Below, in pieces: positions 58,981 through 64,000 of a DNA stretch of 64,000 nucleotides. The position numbers were made by a program, and so were the translations under genes. The stretch is from Aliiglaciecola sp. 3_MG-2023 (GTDB lineage: Bacteria > Pseudomonadota > Gammaproteobacteria > Enterobacterales > Alteromonadaceae). Position 1 is the stretch's first letter. Each line of letters opens with the position of its first letter. Below the pieces are notes generated by a model. The model was not told the DNA's origin. It worked only from the letters and a program-made list of their open reading frames with translations, and did not search any database. Location of the stretch: positions 62,001 to 126,000 of the forward strand of contig NZ_JAUORV010000015.1 of assembly GCF_030548205.1 (NCBI RefSeq). Direction: 5' to 3'.

Positions 58981-60357
58981 GTGACCCAATTTTCGTCTTT
59001 GCCATTAAAACCTGAACTTGTTAGTAATTTGGAAACCCTTGGATTTGAGGGGATGACCGAAATTCAACAACAGAGTCTTCCCAAAATTCTGGCAGGCAAG
59101 GATGTCGTTGCAAAAGCAAAAACCGGCAGTGGCAAAACTGTTGCTTTTGCGTTGGGGTTGCTAAATCGACTGAATGTGGAGCGCTTTAGAGTGCAAACAT
59201 TGGTTATGTGCCCTACTCGTGAATTGGCTGAGCAAGTAGCAGAAGAAATTCGTCGAGTTGGGCGGATGATTGATAATATGAAGGTCCTCACCCTGTGTGG
59301 AGGAAGTCCTATGGGGCCGCAAATTGGTTCCCTTTCCCATGGCGCGCATATAATTGTTGGTACTCCAGGGCGGATAATGGATCACCTCTCTAAACGTCGT
59401 CTTAATTTAGCTGAAGTGAATACGCTGGTATTAGATGAAGCCGACCGAATGTTAGATATGGGCTTCGAAGAGGAAATGGAAACCGTAATTCGAGCTGTAC
59501 CCACTGACCGACAAACTCTTTTATTTTCAGCGACCTATCCGGATCAAATTAAACAGATTAGCCTCAAGATACAACGCAATCCCATTGAAGTTACGGTGGA
59601 ATCAACCCATGATACCAGTAAAATTAAACAAATCTTTTTTGAAGTAGAAGAACCCCATAAAATTAAAGCAACTGCAGCACTGTTGACAGAATTTCAACCA
59701 GAGTCGGCGATCATATTTTGCAATACCAAAATAGCTTGTCATGAACTCTTAGAAGCACTGGCTGAAATGGGATTTTCGGTGGATGCATTGCACGGTGACT
59801 TAGAACAAAAAGATCGTAATCAAGTTTTAGTCCGCTTTGCCAACAAAAGCTTATCGGTATTGATTGCCACAGATGTTGCATCAAGAGGGCTCGATGTGAA
59901 GGGCGTAGGCGCAGTCATTAACTATCAAATTACCCCAGATCCGGAAGTACACATTCACCGGATTGGTCGCACAGGTCGTGCGGATGCAGAAGGATTAGCC
60001 TTGACTCTATGCACGCCAAAAGAGATGGGGCGAGCAAATGCCATTGAAGATTATCAGCAACGAAAGATTGAATGGAAAGGAATTCAAGCCCTTCGTTTTC
60101 ATGCCAACCGCATTGTTCAACCTGAGTATCAAACAATCTGTATCGACGGTGGGAAAAAAGCCAAATTGCGTCCTGGTGATATTTTAGGGGCCCTAACCAA
60201 AGATGCGGATGTCTCAGGGGAAGATATCGGTAAAATAAAAGTAACGGCAACCCATAGCTATGTGGCAGTGAAGGTAAGGAGTGTTAAACGCAGCTTGAAG
60301 CAGTTTAACGAAGGTAAAATGAAAGGGCGTAAATTTAAAGCCAGAAAGTTACGTTAG
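58981..60357 (+). CDS. dbpA: ATP-dependent RNA helicase DbpA
   Basis: DEAD-box helicase for late 50S subunit assembly, activated by hairpin 92 of 23S rRNA. Motifs in order: Q motif (GFEGMTEIQQQSLP), I AKTGSGKT, Ia PTRELAEQ, Ib TPGRI, II DEAD (LVLDEADRM), III SAT, V ATDVASRGLD, VI HRIGRTGRA. The C-terminal RNA-binding domain (about 380-458: ICIDGGKKAKLRPGDILGAL, GKIKVTATHSYVAVK) is what separates DbpA from other DEAD-box proteins. The start is a GTG at 58981 with AGAG upstream. Confidence 0.95.
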   Translation: MTQFSSLPLKPELVSNLETLGFEGMTEIQQQSLPKILAGKDVVAKAKTGSGKTVAFALGLLNRLNVERFRVQTLVMCPTRELAEQVAEEIRRVGRMIDNMKVLTLCGGSPMGPQIGSLSHGAHIIVGTPGRIMDHLSKRRLNLAEVNTLVLDEADRMLDMGFEEEMETVIRAVPTDRQTLLFSATYPDQIKQISLKIQRNPIEVTVESTHDTSKIKQIFFEVEEPHKIKATAALLTEFQPESAIIFCNTKIACHELLEALAEMGFSVDALHGDLEQKDRNQVLVRFANKSLSVLIATDVASRGLDVKGVGAVINYQITPDPEVHIHRIGRTGRADAEGLALTLCTPKEMGRANAIEDYQQRKIEWKGIQALRFHANRIVQPEYQTICIDGGKKAKLRPGDILGALTKDADVSGEDIGKIKVTATHSYVAVKVRSVKRSLKQFNEGKMKGRKFKARKLR

Positions 60358-60419
60358 TTTTTGCTTCATTAGGCTAAATCCGCGAATAAAAAACGCCCCG
60401 TAGACAAACCATTTCTTTA

Positions 60420-60447
60420 ATACAAGAGTGCAAATGCACTCTTGTAT
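60420..60447. terminator. Bidirectional terminator between dbpA and the M13 peptidase gene
   Basis: A perfect 12-bp stem, ATACAAGAGTGC against GCACTCTTGTAT with an AAAT loop, lies between two converging genes. Weak T/A runs flank both sides. Confidence 0.8.
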
Positions 60448-60467
60448 TTCATTCGTTTCAATTACCA

Positions 60468-62693
60468 CTACCAAATCTGCACCCGATCTTTTGGCTCCAG
60501 ATAGAGTGCATCTCCTTTTTTTACATCAAATGCAGAGTAAAATTCCGAAATATTGGGTACTACTCCGTTCACTCTATATTTGGGTGGAGAATGGGGATCA
60601 TTGTTAATTAGGTTACGTAAGGTTTCATCTCGCATAACGGCTGCCCAGACTTGAGCATAGCCTAAGAAAACCCGCTGTTGACCAGTGTAGCCATCGAGTA
60701 TTTGAGACCCTTCGTCATGCAAGCTTAATTCATACGCTTTGAGGGCAATTCTCAAGCCTCCTAAGTCACCAATATTCTCGCCAAGGGTAAATTCGCCGTT
60801 AACGTGCAAATCTTTAAAGGGTTTAAACTTATTATATTGTTTGACCAATTGTTTAGTCCGCTTCTTAAACTCTTGTTGATCTGCGTCAGCCCACCAATTT
60901 CGTAATACCCCATCACCATCGAAGGTACTTCCCACATCATCAAAGCCATGACCTATTTCATGGCCAATTACAGCTCCAATAGCACCGTAATTAACAGCAT
61001 CATCTGCGTCTATGTTAAAAAATGGTGGTTGTAATATTCCAGCTGGAAAGACAATTTCATTCGCTGGTGGGTTATAATAAGCATTCACGGTTTGCGGAGT
61101 CATATACCATTCATTTTTCTGCACTGGGCCTGGTTGTTTTTCAAGTAACTGCTGCCACTGAAGTTCATCAGAGCGCTTAATATTTCCGATTAAGTCTGAT
61201 TTAGCAATCTGAAGTTGTGAGTAGTCTTTCCATTCATCGGGATAACCAATTTTAACTGTGAACTTTGATAATTTATCCAAGGCTTCAGTTTTGGTGGCGT
61301 CAGACATCCAATCGAGATTTTTGATACTGGTTTCGTATGTTGCTAATAGGTTATTAACCATATCTAACATTCGTGCCTTAGCGTCAGGGGAAAAATGTTG
61401 TTTCACATAAACTTCGCCCACTACCTCGCCTAGGTGATCATTAACAAAACTAACTCCTCTGCGCCATCTTGGTTTCTGTTCTTCAACACCGTTGAGTACT
61501 TTGCTGAAAAACTCGAAATGTGCCTTATCTAAATCAGTGGTTAAATAGGAGGCGGTTTGATTGATAACCATCCATTTTAGATAGGTTTTCCAAGTTGATA
61601 AGGGGGTTTTGGCAATAATATTGTCCAAGGCTTCCATATAATCTGTTTGCAGGAAGACTAGTGCATCTAAATCCGAAAGCCCTAGTTCTGCTAGCATGAT
61701 GGGCCAATCAAAATTAGGCATTAGTTCTGAAAGTTTACTCACTGGTACTTTGTTATATTGGGCCGCAATATCCCGCGTTTTTTCTTTTTTCAGATGTTTA
61801 GAGGCGAGTTTTGTTTCTAGATCTACAATAATTTTTGCACTTTTTTTGGGATCTTCCAGGCCCACTAATTCCAACATTTTGACTATGTGTTTTTGGTATT
61901 TACCTTTTATTTCCTGATACGACCCTTTGCTGCTTGTGTAGTATTCTCTGTCGGGTAGGCCTAAACCAGCCTGCCACGAATGAATCATATAGAAATTTGG
62001 GTTTTTCATATCAATATATTGTTCAATGACAAAAGGTGTACCAAAGCTATGTATGTTGGCATATGCAAAATAACTCGCTAACTGTTGATGGTTTTCTATT
62101 GCATCTATTTTGCTAAATTCGGGGGTAAGGGGGGCAAGTCCTATTTTGTCTCGTGTATTCATGTCTGTATATGAGGTGTATAAGTCACCTACTTTTTGCT
62201 CACTACTGCCTTCTTTAAAGTGACCCTGTGACGCATTTTGGATGATAGCCAATACGTTTTCCTGGGCTTCATCAGCGAGTAATTGAAAGGAGTTTAGGCC
62301 TGTTTTATCGGCAGGAATTTCTACCTTGTCCAGCCATTTCCCATTAGCAAATCGATAAAAATCATCTCCTGGTTTAACTTCTTTATCTATATTATCCAAA
62401 ATAATCCCTGAACTAGGGAGTTGAGGGGACACTTCTGCTTCCTTTGGGGACGGAATTTCAGTAGGAGGTTGTTCAATTTTAGGCGCAATCACTATGGGTG
62501 ACTCTTCCACTTCAGGTGGCTCTGACAGATCTTTTACAGGAGTTTCATCTTGCGGTGATTCCGTCTGAGAGTTTGCCTTTTTAGGCTCTTCTGGCTGAGT
62601 TTCTTGTTGTTCAGAAACTTCGACTGGAGCGGGATCAGAGCAACCCCAGAGAAAAACAAACACCGTGAGTATTAAACAATAATATTTCATCAA
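60468..62693 (-). CDS. M13-family metallopeptidase lipoprotein (PepO-like)
   Basis: 741-aa zinc endopeptidase of the neprilysin family. A signal peptide with lipobox WGCS (Cys near residue 18) anchors it to a membrane. Residues 20-95 are an unusual Glu/Pro-rich, probably disordered linker. Peptidase_M13_N follows, then the catalytic domain with NAYYNPPANEIVFPAGILQP, the zinc motif HEIGHGFDD and the third ligand Glu in ENIGDLGG. The protein ends in W, as family members do (CxxW-type end, here VQIW without the Cys). It degrades peptides in the periplasm. Confidence 0.93.
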   Translation of the reverse strand: MMKYYCLILTVFVFLWGCSDPAPVEVSEQQETQPEEPKKANSQTESPQDETPVKDLSEPPEVEESPIVIAPKIEQPPTEIPSPKEAEVSPQLPSSGIILDNIDKEVKPGDDFYRFANGKWLDKVEIPADKTGLNSFQLLADEAQENVLAIIQNASQGHFKEGSSEQKVGDLYTSYTDMNTRDKIGLAPLTPEFSKIDAIENHQQLASYFAYANIHSFGTPFVIEQYIDMKNPNFYMIHSWQAGLGLPDREYYTSSKGSYQEIKGKYQKHIVKMLELVGLEDPKKSAKIIVDLETKLASKHLKKEKTRDIAAQYNKVPVSKLSELMPNFDWPIMLAELGLSDLDALVFLQTDYMEALDNIIAKTPLSTWKTYLKWMVINQTASYLTTDLDKAHFEFFSKVLNGVEEQKPRWRRGVSFVNDHLGEVVGEVYVKQHFSPDAKARMLDMVNNLLATYETSIKNLDWMSDATKTEALDKLSKFTVKIGYPDEWKDYSQLQIAKSDLIGNIKRSDELQWQQLLEKQPGPVQKNEWYMTPQTVNAYYNPPANEIVFPAGILQPPFFNIDADDAVNYGAIGAVIGHEIGHGFDDVGSTFDGDGVLRNWWADADQQEFKKRTKQLVKQYNKFKPFKDLHVNGEFTLGENIGDLGGLRIALKAYELSLHDEGSQILDGYTGQQRVFLGYAQVWAAVMRDETLRNLINNDPHSPPKYRVNGVVPNISEFYSAFDVKKGDALYLEPKDRVQIW

Positions 62694-63054
62694 ACTCTCT
62701 TACGTTAGGTTGTAAACCAATAAAATGTATATTTGAATCGATTCTACAATCCAATTTATGCATGAATCGATTGAATGTTCCTTGAGTTGAAGAGCAAAAC
62801 AGCAATTTCATTTGCACTTCCTAGAATTATGCCAGTACTAAGTATATAAGATGTATAATCTGTTTGGACTTAATTGGTTTAGAGCATGTTAGCCAAGTCT
62901 TACACCTTCAAGTTTTTCTAAAACTGTTTTTACTTAGTTGCAAAGCCTCAATAATCAACAGACGTAAAACAACGCTACATCTGAACTTATTTCTAATTAT
63001 GCAATATTTGAGTTAACTTACCACTACAGACTATTTCCGTACAAAGGAATATTA
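62694..63054. other. Intergenic region between the peptidase and MAPEG genes
   Basis: This 360-base, AT-rich divergent region has no gene. Two palindromic AATCGATT elements (near 62735 and 62764) about 29 bases apart are the only regular structure I see; they could be operator half-sites. No promoter is called. Confidence 0.35.
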
Positions 63055-63471
63055 ATGAATGCTACTATTATCGCTCTGCTTGGATACATTAGCTGGACGT
63101 TACTTTTACTTATCCTATTAGCGGCCTATAGAACCATTTTAGTGAGCCAAAAACAACGATTACCCAATCAGTTTAAAGCGGACGGTTCTGATTCACCTGA
63201 TTTTGGGCAACGACTCACTCGAGCTCACCTTAATTGTGCAGAAAGCTTTGTATTGATTGGCGGAACTATGCTGGCGGCGCTAGCGACAAACGCCTCTGCC
63301 ATTACAGATACGTTGGCGTATTACTTGCTGGCAGCAAGATTAGGACAATCTGTTGTTCATCTTGTCTCGACCTCAGTGATGGCTGTTCAGATTCGATTTG
63401 TATTTTTCCTCATTCAAATTGGAATTTGTATTTATTGGCTGTTCAAGCTTGTGACAAATTTTGCGTATTAA
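63055..63471 (+). CDS. MAPEG-family membrane protein
   Basis: 138-aa integral membrane protein with four predicted helices. RLTRAHLNCAESFVLIGGTM is the MAPEG family block (RAHxNxxE), the rest of the helices being hydrophobic (YISWTLLLLILLAAYR; FFLIQIGICIYWLF). Members can be glutathione transferases or eicosanoid-type enzymes, but bacterial ones are mostly unassigned. It ends 30 bases before the RraA-family gene and is probably co-transcribed with it. Confidence 0.85.
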   Translation: MNATIIALLGYISWTLLLLILLAAYRTILVSQKQRLPNQFKADGSDSPDFGQRLTRAHLNCAESFVLIGGTMLAALATNASAITDTLAYYLLAARLGQSVVHLVSTSVMAVQIRFVFFLIQIGICIYWLFKLVTNFAY

Positions 63472-63501
63472 TATTTCTAAAAAATAAAAAGGTGATTATT
63501 T

Positions 63502-64000
63502 ATGCTCGATATGAATTTATTCAAACAAATTTCCCCATGTGAATATGCTGACGCATTACCTCGAGAGCAATTTATTGATTATAAAATATCAAGTCTTTGG
63601 CCACAGCCACCGCGTATTGCTGGTCCGGCATTTACGGTAAATTGCGAACCTGGTGATCACCTAATGCTGCACGCGGCAATATATGAAGCTTCGCCGGGGG
63701 ATATCATTGTAGTGAAATCTGACCCTCAGTATGCTGCCGCCGGCGGAAATGTTTGTGCAATTGCGAAAGAAAGAGGTATTGCGGGTTTTGTTATTGATGG
63801 CGTCATTCGCGACCTAGCCGAAACCCGAGATATACAATTCCCTGTGTTTGCCCGTGGGGTTATCCCTTATCCAGGGTCGAAAAAAGCGTATTCGCCGTTG
63901 AATCAAACTATTAAATGCGGTGGTGTAACTGTCAACCCCGGTGATATTGTTATTGCTGATGAAGAAGGTATTGTTGTTGTGCCTAAAGACCAAGCTGAGT
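63502..64000 (+). CDS. RraA-family protein, probable HMG/CHA-type aldolase (partial, C-terminus outside window)
   Basis: The ATG at 63502 behind AAGGTG opens a frame of about 166 codons that continues past the window edge. Family blocks: GPAFTVNCEPGDHLMLH, GGNVCAIAKERGIAGFVIDG and VIRDLAETRDIQFPVFARG. The Arg-Asp pair (VIRD) that binds metal in 4-hydroxy-4-methyl-2-oxoglutarate aldolases is present, whereas the RNase E regulator RraA lacks it, so an aldolase or decarboxylase is more likely than a true RraA. The C-terminal INPGD-like block VNPGDIVIADEEGIVVVP is intact. Confidence 0.85.
   Translation, partial: MLDMNLFKQISPCEYADALPREQFIDYKISSLWPQPPRIAGPAFTVNCEPGDHLMLHAAIYEASPGDIIVVKSDPQYAAAGGNVCAIAKERGIAGFVIDGVIRDLAETRDIQFPVFARGVIPYPGSKKAYSPLNQTIKCGGVTVNPGDIVIADEEGIVVVPKDQAE

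Noticed and set aside
1-64000. tRNA, rRNA or prophage genes
   Set aside because: No cloverleaf-like or rRNA-like segments and no phage structural genes or integrases were recognised on either strand, though short RNAs could be missed by eye.

Overview
This 64 kb chromosomal window has the gene order and protein families of a marine gammaproteobacterium of the Alteromonadales. A Glaciecola/Paraglaciecola/Aliiglaciecola-type genome is my best guess. The evidence is the intact rsd-nudC-hemE and nnr-tsaE-amiB-mutL-miaA-hfq-hflX-hflK-hflC clusters, the modest GC content, and the mix of SoxR, OlsF-like, MesX/MesD and GbsR-CioAB genes. I see no rRNA, tRNA, CRISPR array, prophage or complete insertion sequence.

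Layout. 1-4.6 kb: rsd (partial), nudC, hemE, a small membrane-anchored unknown, and queG. 4.6-14.5 kb: the nnr-to-hflC superoperon, closed by a strong terminator. 14.6-16.3 kb: a GNAT acetyltransferase and glutaryl-CoA dehydrogenase. 16.4-23.1 kb: an accessory island whose genes all read rightward and are separated by attC-like recombination sites, with no integrase in the window (a CALIN, or a piece of a sedentary chromosomal integron). It carries a two-helix membrane protein, a 916-aa PHP-plus-SMC-like ATPase (TrlF-like, possibly defensive), a YefM-YoeB toxin-antitoxin pair with its own palindromic operator, a large secreted protein of unknown function, and gene debris.

23.1-28.1 kb: a tight leftward four-gene operon. 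It encodes a coiled-coil protein, an inner-membrane OmpA-domain protein with a longin/roadblock-like cytosolic domain, a Rab-like small GTPase, and a PAS-degenerate GGDEF-EAL phosphodiesterase. I consider it, with the cassette island, the best candidate for an undescribed system. A NIT-domain chemoreceptor is divergent from it. 30.5-39 kb: AbgT transporter, ferrochelatase, DUF4112 protein, GST, the putrescine genes aguA-aguB, ferredoxin-NADP reductase and a TPR lipoprotein. 39-48 kb: LysE exporter, SoxR with a textbook soxbox promoter reading into a 48-codon ORF and a VOC protein, YaeR-like glyoxalase, GH13 amylase, aldo-keto reductase, cyanide-insensitive-type bd oxidase and its GbsR-like regulator under a consensus FNR box.

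48.5-64 kb: the folate-independent methionine synthase pair mesX-mesD, hydrolases and acetyltransferases, a lipocalin, a DinB-fold protein, a PhnA-domain protein, a 4.5-unit REP/inverse-REP (BIME-like) cluster, an OlsF-like acyltransferase, pyrC, a solute-binding-like protein, a crotonase, dbpA, an M13 peptidase, a MAPEG protein and a partial RraA-family gene. All calls rest on reading the sequence and on family knowledge; no database search was run. Where a better ribosome-binding site or family alignment favoured an internal start, that start is used and explained.
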